Below, in pieces: positions 36,403 through 44,525 of a stretch of DNA of 64,000 bases. Position 1 is the stretch's first letter, and every line of letters starts with the position of its first letter. The position numbers and the translations under genes are program-made. The notes beneath the pieces were generated by a model. That model searched no databases, was not told the DNA's origin, and was given only the letters and a program-made list of their open reading frames with translations. The stretch is from the NCBI RefSeq assembly GCF_900111875.1, contig NZ_FOJU01000002.1:310001-374000 (forward strand), given 5' to 3'. The stretch is from Poseidonocella pacifica. GTDB taxonomy: Bacteria; Pseudomonadota; Alphaproteobacteria; Rhodobacterales; Rhodobacteraceae.

Positions 36403-36418
36403 TTTACCGTTTGGTCAA
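36403..36418. promoter_or_regulatory. RutR-like operator in the hyuC-rutR divergent region
   Basis: TTTACCGTTTGGTCAA matches the E. coli RutR consensus TTGACCANNTGGTCAA at all but two defined positions. It lies in the 185-base region between divergent hyuC and the TetR-type gene. A weaker related half-site, ATGGTCAG, occurs at 36372-36379. On the minus strand the box includes TTGACC, a possible -35, so binding would block transcription of hyuC. Confidence 0.65.
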
Positions 36419-36529
36419 GGCACGATTGCAACGCGATGGGGGTCTGTCAAGGATGGTTCCAACCCGCGCCCAGCCCGATTGCCTCCAATCAGGCACCTTT
36501 GCCGACAAAGGCAGCAATGCGGAGATACC

Positions 36530-37159
36530 ATGGACGACAGCCCGCCCAAGACAGCACCACGCAAGACGACCCGAATCCAGAAACTGAACCGCAAGCGCAT
36601 CCTCGATGCCGCATTGGAAGTTTTCTCAAGCAACGGTTTCAGAGGCTCGACCCTTGACATGATTGCGGGCGAAGCGGGGCTCTCCAAGCCCAATATCCTC
36701 TACTATTTCGACAGCAAGGAAGCGATGCACGTCGCCCTGCTCAACGAACTCATGGATGCGTGGCTGGAGCCGCTCGAAGCGCTCAATCCGGACGGAGAGC
36801 CGCTTGATGAGCTTATGGGCTATGTTCAGAAGAAGATGGAGATGAGCCGCAAGTTTCCGCGTGAAAGCCGACTCTTCGCCAATGAGATCATCCAGGGTGC
36901 ACCGCGCATGGCTCCGCATCTGGCGAAACGGCTGAAACCGCTCTTTGACGCCAAGGCCACCCTGCTGCGCAAATGGATGGCCGAGGGGCGTATCGCGCAG
37001 CAAGACGCCGAGCATCTCATCATGTCGATCTGGGCCGTGACACAGCATTATGCAGATTTCGAAGCGCAACTCGACGTTCTGATCCCGAAAAAGGAAATCG
37101 CCTGGCGCAGAGCAAGCGATCACGTGGAGGCGATCTTTCGCAAGCTTCTTCATCCGTGA
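36530..37159 (+). CDS. rutR: TetR-family regulator of pyrimidine catabolism, RutR type
   Basis: A 209-residue TetR protein with the N-terminal HTH (KRILDAALEVFSSNGFRGST, then AGEAGLSKPNILYYFDSKEAM, about 22-66) and the RutR-type C-terminal domain, marked by SIWAVTQHYADFEAQ (about 165-179), almost the same as E. coli RutR. E. coli RutR releases DNA on binding uracil or thymine. It is divergent from the ureidopropionase operon, with a RutR-like box between them and a second one before preT. The ATG 36530 has GGAG five bases upstream. A pyrimidine effector is inferred from homology. Confidence 0.92.
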   Translation: MDDSPPKTAPRKTTRIQKLNRKRILDAALEVFSSNGFRGSTLDMIAGEAGLSKPNILYYFDSKEAMHVALLNELMDAWLEPLEALNPDGEPLDELMGYVQKKMEMSRKFPRESRLFANEIIQGAPRMAPHLAKRLKPLFDAKATLLRKWMAEGRIAQQDAEHLIMSIWAVTQHYADFEAQLDVLIPKKEIAWRRASDHVEAIFRKLLHP

Positions 37160-37262
37160 GAAACCATCTCCGTAGTTCGTGGCCGCAAAAGCTGGCGAAA
37201 TGCTTTAAGTCGTACCGCAGTGGGGGCGCAAGGCCGCAAGGCCAAGCGCAGGTACGTCAAAT

Positions 37263-37715
37263 ATGATCAGTTCAATTCTTCCGGTGTCGCAACAGCAATC
37301 CGGCAATAGCAAAGCCTCCGCGGAAACGACCACGGAGGAAACGTCCGACACCCAGACAAGCTCGGGAAGTTCGGAAAATTCGTCGTCCTCTTCCGCAGGG
37401 GCCGCGGCGCAGCCCGTCAAAACGACCACCGCGGCTGAGGCAGAGGTTGCCCGGCCGGTCGAGCCACTGGCCAGCGTTCAATCGGCTGTGGAATCACGCA
37501 TGGAAGCGACAGAAGAAAGCGATGTCAGCGAAGACGCGGCGCGGGCAAAGGCGCTCGACATGCAAAAGCAGCTTCAGCTTGAGAGCCTCATTGAGACAGT
37601 GTCCGGTCCTGCGGCTGCTTCGGCAAAACTTGTACAAACTGCCGACACCAGCCCGGTCTCAAACGGAGAACTGGGTAGCAGCAGCGAAGGCGCCTCTCTC
37701 GACAAGGTAGCCTGA
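37263..37715 (+). CDS. Unrecognised Ser/Thr/Ala-rich, low-complexity protein
   Basis: A 150-residue protein starting MISSILPVSQQQSGNSK. The first 50 residues are almost only Ser, Thr, Glu, Gly and Ala, and the rest is helical and acidic. It has no signal peptide, membrane segment, Cys or Trp, and is probably disordered. The Shine-Dalgarno sequence is weak. Evidence for a real gene is its exact ending before a perfect intrinsic terminator on the same strand, and its isolation between two pyrimidine operons. No family is recognised; secreted or structural low-complexity proteins of flagellar type are one possibility only. Confidence 0.6.
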   Translation: MISSILPVSQQQSGNSKASAETTTEETSDTQTSSGSSENSSSSSAGAAAQPVKTTTAAEAEVARPVEPLASVQSAVESRMEATEESDVSEDAARAKALDMQKQLQLESLIETVSGPAAASAKLVQTADTSPVSNGELGSSSEGASLDKVA

Positions 37716-37727
37716 CACATCGTTCTG

Positions 37728-37759
37728 ATGGCGCCGCGAAGTACCGCGGCGCCATTTTT
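37728..37759 (+). terminator. Rho-independent terminator between the Ser-rich ORF and preA
   Basis: ATGGCGCCGCG (37728-37738) pairs perfectly with CGCGGCGCCAT (37745-37755) around a six-base loop, followed by TTTTG. The T-run shows it serves the + strand gene. It starts directly after the preA stop on the other strand and may stop that transcript too. Confidence 0.88.
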
Positions 37760-37760
37760 G

Positions 37761-39071
37761 TTATTCCGCCGCCGTAGCCGTGGCCATTGGATTGTTCGGA
37801 TGGGTCGTCCAATCTGCGGGCTCCGCCTCGACGACCTTGCCCGTCCGCTCATCAACAACTCCGGGCGCGAGACGCTCCATGGTGATGCAATCCTCAACCG
37901 GACAAACGTTGACGCACAGGTTACATGCGACACATTCGTCGTCCTTCACCTCAAACACCCGCTCAGGCGACATCGCGATGGCCTGATGGCTGGTATCTTC
38001 GCACGCGGCATAGCAGCGCCCGCATTTGATACAGAGATCCTGATTGATCCGGGCTTTGCTGACATAGTTGAGGTTGAGGTTCTTCCAGTCCGAACAATTC
38101 GGAACTGCGCGCCCCGTCACCTCTTCGATGGTAGTGAAGCCCTTGGTGTCCATCCACTCCGACAGGCCTGAGATCATCTCTTCGACGATCTTGAACCCGT
38201 AGGTCATCGCAGCGGTACAGACCTGTACAGAGCCTGCCCCGAGGGTCAGAAACTCCGCCGCATCGCGCCAGGTGGTGACCCCCCCGATACCACTGATCGG
38301 CAGACCGGCAGTCTCCGGATCGCGCGCAATCTCCGCAACCATATTGAGCGCGATGGGTTTGACCGCGGGTCCGCAATAGCCCCCATGGGCGCCGCGCCCG
38401 TCAATCGTTGGCTCCGGCGCAAAGAGATCAAGGTCGACGGACGTGATCGAATTGATCGTGTTGATAAGGCTTACCGCATCGGCACCGCCACGCTTGGCGG
38501 CCTGCGCGGGTTTGCGCACGTCGGTAATGTTGGGTGTCAGCTTCACGATGCAGGGCATCCGAGTGTATTGCTTGACCCACCGCGTCACCATTTCGATATA
38601 TTCGGGCACCTGCCCTACGGCCGATCCCATCCCCCGCTCGCTCATGCCGTGTGGACAACCGAAATTGAGTTCCACCCCATCGGCGCCGGTTTCCTCCACC
38701 AGCGGCAGGATCGCTTTCCATGCTTCCTCTACGCAGGGCACCATGAGTGAGGCCACAAGCGCACGATCAGGATAGTCTCGCTTGACCGCTTTCATTTCCC
38801 GCAAGTTTACCTCAAGCGGGCGATCCGTGATCAGTTCGATATTATTCAGGCCGAGCAAGCGCCGATCCGCCCCCCAGATCGCGCCATAGCGCGGCCCGTT
38901 GACGTTGACGACCGGAGGCCCAGCTTCGCCAAGCGTTTTCCAGACGACACCACCCCATCCCGCCTCAAAGGCGCGCCGAACGTTGTATTCCTTGTCGGTG
39001 GGCGGCGCAGAAGCGAGCCAGAATGGATTTGGGCTCTTGATACCGACAAAATTCGTGCTGAGGTTCGCCAT
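37761..39071 (-). CDS. preA: Dihydropyrimidine dehydrogenase, catalytic FMN/Fe-S subunit
   Basis: PreA reduces uracil and thymine to the 5,6-dihydro compounds with electrons from PreT. The 436-residue protein is an FMN-binding TIM barrel of dihydroorotate-dehydrogenase type (residues 1 to about 330; GVELNFGCPHGMSERGMGS, LTPNITDV, SGIGGVTTWRDAAEF). A 2[4Fe-4S] ferredoxin domain follows (CIKCGRCYAAC and CVACNLCVNVCP). Where mammalian enzymes have a catalytic Cys in ACGQ, this protein has AVGQ. It starts three bases after preT. This is step one of the reductive pyrimidine pathway completed by hydA and hyuC 3-6 kb away. Confidence 0.94.
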   Translation of the reverse strand: MANLSTNFVGIKSPNPFWLASAPPTDKEYNVRRAFEAGWGGVVWKTLGEAGPPVVNVNGPRYGAIWGADRRLLGLNNIELITDRPLEVNLREMKAVKRDYPDRALVASLMVPCVEEAWKAILPLVEETGADGVELNFGCPHGMSERGMGSAVGQVPEYIEMVTRWVKQYTRMPCIVKLTPNITDVRKPAQAAKRGGADAVSLINTINSITSVDLDLFAPEPTIDGRGAHGGYCGPAVKPIALNMVAEIARDPETAGLPISGIGGVTTWRDAAEFLTLGAGSVQVCTAAMTYGFKIVEEMISGLSEWMDTKGFTTIEEVTGRAVPNCSDWKNLNLNYVSKARINQDLCIKCGRCYAACEDTSHQAIAMSPERVFEVKDDECVACNLCVNVCPVEDCITMERLAPGVVDERTGKVVEAEPADWTTHPNNPMATATAAE

Positions 39072-39074
39072 GTC

Positions 39075-40415
39075 TCAGGCCTCCTTCGCTGCGCTGGCCA
39101 TCAGGCTGGCATGGATATCTTCGGCCGCATCGCGCCCTTCGGCTACGGCGGTCACGGTCAGATCGTCGCCACCGGCGGCACAATCACCCCCGGCCCAGAC
39201 TCCCGGCAGGCTCGTGCGGCCCGCACCGGTTATGGCGATCTTGCGGCCATCGAGGTCCGGCAAGCCGTCGCCGAACAGCGTTTGACCGATCGCGCGGAAG
39301 ACCTGATCCGCAGGTAGGCGGAACCGTTCGCCTGTCGGCAACAACGCATCGTCGGTATATTCGAACTCGACTTCGCGCACCGCGCCGTTTCCGTGAATCG
39401 CGATGGGCTGGGCATTGGTGATGATCCGGACGCCCTTGCTCGCTGCAAGATCCTGCTCGAATTCGCTCGCGTTCATCCGCGCACGGCTCCGGCGATAGAC
39501 AAGCGTGACGTTCAGCGCCCCAAGCAGACGTGCCTGAACTGCGGCGTCGATTGCGGTCATGCCGCCTCCGATGACCACCACGTCGCGTCCGATGGGAAGC
39601 GCCGCGAGGTCTTCGGATTGCCGCAGGTCCGCGATAAAGTCGACCGCGTCGTGCAACCCATCGCGCTCTTCGCCCTCAAGCCCAAGCGCATTGACCCCGC
39701 CAAGCCCCATCGCGAGAAAGACCGCATCATAGTCAGCATTGAGCGCTGCGAGCGTAACGTCTCGCCCAAGCATGCTGCCCGTTTCGATGGTAATGCCGCC
39801 GATCTTCAGCAGCCAATCAACCTCACGCGCGGCAAAGCCCGCAACGCTCTTGTAGCTGGCAATGCCATATTCATTGAGACCGCCCGGCTTGCCCCGCGCG
39901 TCATGGATCACCACGTCATGCCCATTCATCGACAGCCGGTGAGCGCAGGCCAGACCCGCCGGGCCGGCACCCACAACCGCAATCCGCTTGCCCGTACCCG
40001 GGGCGCGCTCAAACGGATGCACCCCCTTGGCCATGAGTGTATCGGTGGCGTAGCGCTGCAGGCGACCTATCTCTACTGGACGATGCTCTGCGGTCATCCG
40101 CACACAAGCTTCTTCGCAAAGCGTTTCCGTGGGGCAGACGCGTGCACACATGCCGCCGAGAATATTCTGGCCGAGGATCGTCTTCGCAGCAGCGTCCGGC
40201 GTTCCTGTGGCGATCTGGCGAATGAAGAGCGGAATGTCGATGGAGGTGGGGCATGCCGTGATGCAAGGCGCATCATGGCAGAAATAGCACCGATCGGCCG
40301 CCACCAACGCTTCGTGATTGTCGAGCGGAGGGTGCAGATCGGCAAAGTTTTCAGCGTAAGCCTGACGGGCTAAACGCCCGGCGACCACTCCTGGTTCCAA
40401 GGCCTTGGCTTTCAT
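39075..40415 (-). CDS. preT: Dihydropyrimidine dehydrogenase, NAD(P)H/FAD subunit
   Basis: A 446-residue glutamate-synthase-beta-like oxidoreductase that moves electrons from NAD(P)H to PreA. The N-terminal Fe-S domain has cysteines in CYFCHDAPCITACPTSIDIP and GGMCARVCPTETLCEEAC (about 41-107). The FAD fold is VAVVGAGPAGLACAHRLSMNGHD and the NAD(P) fold DVVVIGGGMTAIDAA. The C-terminal GVWAGGDCAAG contacts FAD. The ATG has AGGGAGACA upstream. It leads the preT-preA operon, behind a RutR-like operator at 40462-40477. Confidence 0.94.
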   Translation of the reverse strand: MKAKALEPGVVAGRLARQAYAENFADLHPPLDNHEALVAADRCYFCHDAPCITACPTSIDIPLFIRQIATGTPDAAAKTILGQNILGGMCARVCPTETLCEEACVRMTAEHRPVEIGRLQRYATDTLMAKGVHPFERAPGTGKRIAVVGAGPAGLACAHRLSMNGHDVVIHDARGKPGGLNEYGIASYKSVAGFAAREVDWLLKIGGITIETGSMLGRDVTLAALNADYDAVFLAMGLGGVNALGLEGEERDGLHDAVDFIADLRQSEDLAALPIGRDVVVIGGGMTAIDAAVQARLLGALNVTLVYRRSRARMNASEFEQDLAASKGVRIITNAQPIAIHGNGAVREVEFEYTDDALLPTGERFRLPADQVFRAIGQTLFGDGLPDLDGRKIAITGAGRTSLPGVWAGGDCAAGGDDLTVTAVAEGRDAAEDIHASLMASAAKEA

Positions 40416-40461
40416 GGCTGTCTCCCTGTTGTTCTAGGGTCACTATTCCACACTTCATTTT

Positions 40462-40477
40462 TTTATCAAACGGTAAA
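40462..40477. promoter_or_regulatory. RutR-like operator upstream of preT
   Basis: Read on the minus strand, TTTACCGTTTGATAAA is nearly the same as the box before hyuC (TTTACCGTTTGGTCAA), sharing the first 11 bases and 14 of 16 overall. It lies 47 bases upstream of the preT start. The shared motif suggests one regulator controls both pyrimidine operons. Confidence 0.62.
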
Positions 40478-40535
40478 TTTTAGGCACCTTGAGAACTTTC
40501 ACGTGCTTGTTTTCAGTGAGTTTTTCACTCCCGCG

Positions 40536-40564
40536 AAACTCCGCCGACACGCTGAGCGGAGTTT
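40536..40564 (+). other. Leader hairpin upstream of the DUF481 gene
   Basis: AAACTCCGC (40536-40544) pairs with GCGGAGTTT (40556-40564) around an 11-base loop. It lies in the 315-base gap between divergent preT and the DUF481 gene, whose coding sequence starts 166 bases later. Besides the preT operator, no other gene is seen in the gap. The hairpin may be part of a long 5' UTR, as is common for abundant outer-membrane proteins. Confidence 0.4.
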
Positions 40565-40730
40565 GGCCTATTCAACATTCCCCAAGGAAACCACGCATTG
40601 CACTCGAAGCGGAGCACAAAAGGAATATGTCACTCCTCGTAACGGGGACGCATCGAATCGAGCCCCCGTAGACGGGTCCCACACATGTTCGAAGGCGGCC
40701 CGGGAAACGAGTTCTAGAGGAGTTCTGTAC

Positions 40731-41564
40731 ATGAATACCAAACTTTGGCTTTCCGCCGCCAGCATCGTCGCACTGACCGCTGGCGCTGTGTCCGCCCAGT
40801 CCGTTTTTACCGGTACTGACCAAGCGACCGACCGCAACGAAGACCTGCGTGATGACATCGAAGATGACTTCGACCGTGATCTCGACGCATTCGGCAACAC
40901 TGGTCGCGCAACCGGCTTCAGCGGCTCGCTCGCGTTCCGCTCCTCGATCGCAAGCGGCAACACCGACAGCGCAGACGTAGGCCTCGGCACCGACTTCGGC
41001 TACTACGATGGCCTCAACGGCTATGAGCTGCAGTTGAACTACGCCTATGCCGAGGACGACGGTGACACCACCGAAGAGAGCCTCTTTTACGATTTCGAAT
41101 ACAAGCGTGACTTTGGTGATCGCTGGTACGGCTTCGCGAAGGTTCAGGGCACCGTAGACGAGTTCTCCGCCTATGAATCCGACACGTTCGTTGGTCTCGG
41201 CGCAGGCTACCGCGTCATCTCCACGTCCGAAGTTGAGTGGACCGTTCAGGCGGGCCCCGGCTACCGCGTCGCGTCCTTCGACGACTTCCTCGACGAAGTT
41301 GACGATATCGACGAAGCAGCATTCAGCATGTCGTCCAACTACTCCAACCGCATCAACGAGCAGTTGGTCCTGACGAACGACACCGACATCATCACGTCTG
41401 AGTCCGATACAGCCGTCATCAACGAATTGGGCCTCAACATGTCCATGACCGATACGCTGGCCCTGCGGACCGAGCTGAACACCGAGTACCACTCGGAGCC
41501 ACAGTCCGGCTTCGACGACTATGACAATACCTGGGGCGTTTCCCTGGTTTATTCCTTCAACTGA
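40731..41564 (+). CDS. DUF481 (YdiY-like) outer-membrane beta-barrel protein
   Basis: A 277-residue secreted protein. Residues 1-21 form a signal peptide (NTKLWLSAASIVALTAGAVSAQ). The mature N-terminus is a very acidic linker (NEDLRDDIEDDFDRDLDAFG), followed by alternating-residue beta strands, each ending in aromatic residues, e.g. GLGTDFGYYDGLNGYELQLNYAYA, and a C-terminal Phe-Asn (SLVYSFN) close to the usual barrel sorting signal. DUF481/YdiY proteins are 'salt-induced' outer-membrane proteins of unknown transport role. The ATG has GAGGAG eight bases upstream; a long leader precedes and an intrinsic terminator follows, so it is a single-gene unit. Confidence 0.9.
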   Translation: MNTKLWLSAASIVALTAGAVSAQSVFTGTDQATDRNEDLRDDIEDDFDRDLDAFGNTGRATGFSGSLAFRSSIASGNTDSADVGLGTDFGYYDGLNGYELQLNYAYAEDDGDTTEESLFYDFEYKRDFGDRWYGFAKVQGTVDEFSAYESDTFVGLGAGYRVISTSEVEWTVQAGPGYRVASFDDFLDEVDDIDEAAFSMSSNYSNRINEQLVLTNDTDIITSESDTAVINELGLNMSMTDTLALRTELNTEYHSEPQSGFDDYDNTWGVSLVYSFN

Positions 41565-41634
41565 TTTCAGTTGATCCGAACGGGCGGGGAAACATCTTAC
41601 TTACCTCGTGATTGCGACCCCGTTACCGTTTCAG

Positions 41635-41668
41635 AGATGCCGCTCCTCCGGGGGCGGCATCTTTCGTT
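41635..41668 (+). terminator. Rho-independent terminator of the DUF481 gene
   Basis: AGATGCCGC (41635-41643) pairs with GCGGCATCT (41654-41662), followed by TTCGTTT. It lies 70 bases after the stop and just before the end of the convergent SDR gene. Confidence 0.78.
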
Positions 41669-41677
41669 TGCCGCGAC

Positions 41678-42436
41678 CTATTTTGCGCCGCGCAACGCTG
41701 GAAGGCCGACCCCGGTGGCCTCATATCCACCATCAACAGAAATCACCTGCCCCGTTACATAGGACGCCTTCGTCGAGCAAAGGAACACGATCACCTCGGC
41801 GACCTCTTCCGGCTCCCCGAACCGGTCAAGCGGCAGGACATCGTGATTGGCCTTGCGAATTTCCTCGGTCACGACCTGGCGCGACATTTCCGTCAGGATT
41901 GGCCCCGGATTGACGCAGTTGACCCGAACGCCATGCATCCCAAGCTCCACCGCCTGCTGTTTCGTCAGGTGCATCACCGCCGTCTTGGATGTGCCATAGG
42001 CCACGCGCAGAGTAGAGGCCCTCAGCCCCGAGATGGAACCGATGTTCACGATGGCCCCGCGGCTTTCCTTCAGAGCGGGAATGAACGCTTGGGTCATAAG
42101 GAACGTCCCATCGAGGTTCGTCGCCATGATCTGTCGCCATACTTCAAGACCGGTTTCCTCGATCGGCGCGAAATGAGCGAAGCCCGCGTTGTTGACCAGC
42201 GCATCGAGCCGCCCCTTCCAGCCTAGCACCTGCGCCGCAACGCCCGCGATCGCCTCCGGGTCAGAGATGTCACATGCGATAGGCAAGACATTCTCACGTG
42301 TGTCTGCCGCCCCGCGCAGGCCGCGCTCATTGCGGTCAACCATGACCACCGCATACCCCTCGGCGAGGAACAGATCCACACTGGCAAGCCCGATCCCGCT
42401 TGCTGCTCCGGTGACAAGCGCCACTTTTCCGACCAT
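41678..42436 (-). CDS. Short-chain dehydrogenase/reductase
   Basis: A 252-residue classical SDR. The coenzyme motif is TGAASGIG (about 9-16) with Asp after the second strand (VMVDRNE), favouring NAD(H); NNAG, the catalytic Ser (GSISGL) and YGTSK (Tyr and Lys) are all present. The C-terminus has VTGQVISVDGGYEATG, typical of 3-oxoacyl-ACP-reductase-like and sugar-dehydrogenase SDRs. It stands alone on the minus strand with an A/T-rich upstream sequence shared with the divergent aldo/keto reductase gene. The substrate cannot be determined. Confidence 0.9.
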   Translation of the reverse strand: MVGKVALVTGAASGIGLASVDLFLAEGYAVVMVDRNERGLRGAADTRENVLPIACDISDPEAIAGVAAQVLGWKGRLDALVNNAGFAHFAPIEETGLEVWRQIMATNLDGTFLMTQAFIPALKESRGAIVNIGSISGLRASTLRVAYGTSKTAVMHLTKQQAVELGMHGVRVNCVNPGPILTEMSRQVVTEEIRKANHDVLPLDRFGEPEEVAEVIVFLCSTKASYVTGQVISVDGGYEATGVGLPALRGAK

Positions 42437-42540
42437 TTTTGTCTCCTTTTATACCGGGCGTAGTGACACGCCATTGAGCCGCCGATGACAAGTGAAAAAT
42501 CCCCCTTTCCCACCCGGCGTTCACGTGGCACCAATTGGCC

Positions 42541-43461
42541 ATGACCAATCCCCTCACAAGCCCCGACGGAACCGCGGTACGCCGCTTTGCCTTTGGAACC
42601 ATGCAGTTCGGAGGACGTGCAAGCGACGCGGACTCCGCCGAGATGTTCAACGCGTGCCTGGCAGCAGGCATCACCCATTTCGACACGGCATGGGTCTATA
42701 ACGACGGGCGCTCCGAAGAGATTCTCGGACGGCTGGCGGCGGCGCATCGCGACCACCTCTTTATCGCCACCAAGGTCGGCATGCGGGTTCCGGCAACCCG
42801 AGAGACACTGCTTCGACAGTTCGACGAAAGCCGCCAACGACTGAACATGGATATGGTCGACGCCCTCTATCTGCATCAATTCGATCCGCAAACCGAACTC
42901 GGGGATATCATGGAGGTCTTCAACGACCTCAAGGATGCCGGCAAAATCCGGTATATCGCCCTGTCGAATTTTGCAGCGTGGCAGGTCATGAAGGCGCGTC
43001 AGTACGGCCCGGTCGATCTGCTGCAGCCGATGTACAGCCTTGTCAAGCGACAGGCAGAGGTAGAAATCTTGCCCATGTGCGCCGATCAGGGAATAGCCGT
43101 GGCCTCCTATTCGCCGCTTGGTGGCGGCCTGCTGACGGGCAAATATCTCGATGGGGGAGACGGGCGCCTGACCGAAGTCGAGATGTACGCACAGCGGTAC
43201 CGGCTCGACTGGATGCACCGCGCCGCTTCTGATCTGGTGAAACTGGCGCTGGAGGTAGGGACCCATCCCGCGACTCTCGCGGTGGCTTGGGTCGCTGCAC
43301 ATCAGACGACACCGATGCCGATCATCTCTGCGCGAACGGCAGGACAACTCAAGCCGTCGCTGGATGCCTTGAGTTTTGAAATGTCCCCAGAATTGTATCG
43401 GCGCGTCTCCGACATCGCTCCAGCCCCGGCCCCTGCCACCGACAGACTTGAAGAAGCATGA
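42541..43461 (+). CDS. Aldo/keto reductase
   Basis: A 306-residue NADPH-dependent aldo/keto reductase with a TIM-barrel pattern. The catalytic tetrad is visible: Asp and Tyr in FDTAWVYNDGRSEE, Lys in FIATKVGM and His in LYLHQFD. The NADP segment near the C-terminus reads PMPIISARTAGQLK. A TTG two codons earlier (42535) is a possible start; neither has a good Shine-Dalgarno. Its TGA overlaps the ATG of the FAD oxidoreductase gene by four bases, so the two products may act in the same pathway. Confidence 0.9.
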   Translation: MTNPLTSPDGTAVRRFAFGTMQFGGRASDADSAEMFNACLAAGITHFDTAWVYNDGRSEEILGRLAAAHRDHLFIATKVGMRVPATRETLLRQFDESRQRLNMDMVDALYLHQFDPQTELGDIMEVFNDLKDAGKIRYIALSNFAAWQVMKARQYGPVDLLQPMYSLVKRQAEVEILPMCADQGIAVASYSPLGGGLLTGKYLDGGDGRLTEVEMYAQRYRLDWMHRAASDLVKLALEVGTHPATLAVAWVAAHQTTPMPIISARTAGQLKPSLDALSFEMSPELYRRVSDIAPAPAPATDRLEEA

Positions 43462-44525
43462 GCGATATCATCATCATCGGCGGGGGCGTCGCGGGCCTGT
43501 CCGCTGGGTATCGACTTGCCCCGCATATGAAGGTGACAGTGTTGGAGGCCGAGGACGCGCTGGCCTATCACGCCTCGGGACGTTCCGCCGCGCTTTTTGA
43601 AAAGAGCTATGGGCCACCGGCGGTCGTCGCCCTGAACGAGGCCTCCGAGGACGACTACAAGAAGAGCGGCTACCTCACCCCGCGCGGTATGATGCTCGTG
43701 GCAACCGCCGGTGAAGAAGATCAGTACAACGCAGATTGCGTCACTCTGAAGATGAGCCCCCTTTCGCCTCACGAAGCGCAGGAAATCGTTCCCGTACTGA
43801 ACCTCGACGCTGTAGCGCTCGCGGGCTACCACGAGGATGCGTGGGACATCGACACGGACCGAATGCTTCAGGATTACGCCAAGGCGATACGCCAAACTGG
43901 CGGTACGGTGCAGACTCGAGCAAAAGTGCGCCGGATTACCAGAGGGGGCCAGTGGCGTGTGGATACCGACGCGGGCACATTCGAGGCGGATATCATCCTG
44001 AACGCCGCTGGAGCATGGGGAGATGAGGTTGCCGCCATGGCGGGCGTCACCCCGCTTGGGTTGGAACCCCGGCGCCGATCCATGGCCCGAATACCGGCGC
44101 CGGGAGGCCATGACATTTCCCGCTGGCCCATGATCATGGGCGCGGGAGAAAGCTGGTATTGCAAACCTGATGCGGGGCAACTCATCGTTTCCCCTGCGGA
44201 TGCGGACCCGGTGGAGCCGCATGACGTCTGGGCCGAGGATCTTACGCTGGCCGAGGGGTTGGCGCGGTATGAAGCGATGGTGACAGAGCCTGTCACGCGC
44301 ATGACATCGAACTGGGCCGGGCTGCGCACCTTTGCACCCGATGGGGTCCTGTGTCTTGGTCCCGCGACGGGTCACCAGGGCTTCTTCTTCTCGGCGGCAC
44401 AGGGTGGCTATGGGTTCCAAACCGCCCCGGCAGCCAGCAGGCTCATCGCCGATCTGATCCTCGGCCGCCCCAGCGAGCTTGATGCAACGACGGTCGCCGC
44501 CCTGTCTCCGGGTCGTTTCGCCTAG
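43458..44525 (+). CDS. FAD-dependent amino-acid oxidoreductase (DAO/glycine oxidase family)
   Basis: A 355-residue DAO-family flavoprotein, probably oxidising a D-amino acid, glycine/sarcosine or a related amine. The FAD motif is IIIIGGGVAGLSAGYRLA (residues 4-21) with Glu at the end of the second strand (VTVLEAED); the DAO motifs ASGRSAA and LNAAGAWGDEVA follow, and the C-terminal flavin segment is GFFFSAAQGGYGFQTAPA. No signal peptide. It overlaps the aldo/keto reductase (ATGA). Its TAG stop shares the palindrome CTAG with the stop of the convergent membrane-protein gene. Confidence 0.88.
   Translation: MSDIIIIGGGVAGLSAGYRLAPHMKVTVLEAEDALAYHASGRSAALFEKSYGPPAVVALNEASEDDYKKSGYLTPRGMMLVATAGEEDQYNADCVTLKMSPLSPHEAQEIVPVLNLDAVALAGYHEDAWDIDTDRMLQDYAKAIRQTGGTVQTRAKVRRITRGGQWRVDTDAGTFEADIILNAAGAWGDEVAAMAGVTPLGLEPRRRSMARIPAPGGHDISRWPMIMGAGESWYCKPDAGQLIVSPADADPVEPHDVWAEDLTLAEGLARYEAMVTEPVTRMTSNWAGLRTFAPDGVLCLGPATGHQGFFFSAAQGGYGFQTAPAASRLIADLILGRPSELDATTVAALSPGRFA

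Noticed and set aside
34899-36587. A 562-codon open frame on the + strand opposite beta-ureidopropionase
   Set aside because: No recognisable domain; the minus-strand enzyme has all metal ligands, and this frame runs across the divergent promoter and into rutR.
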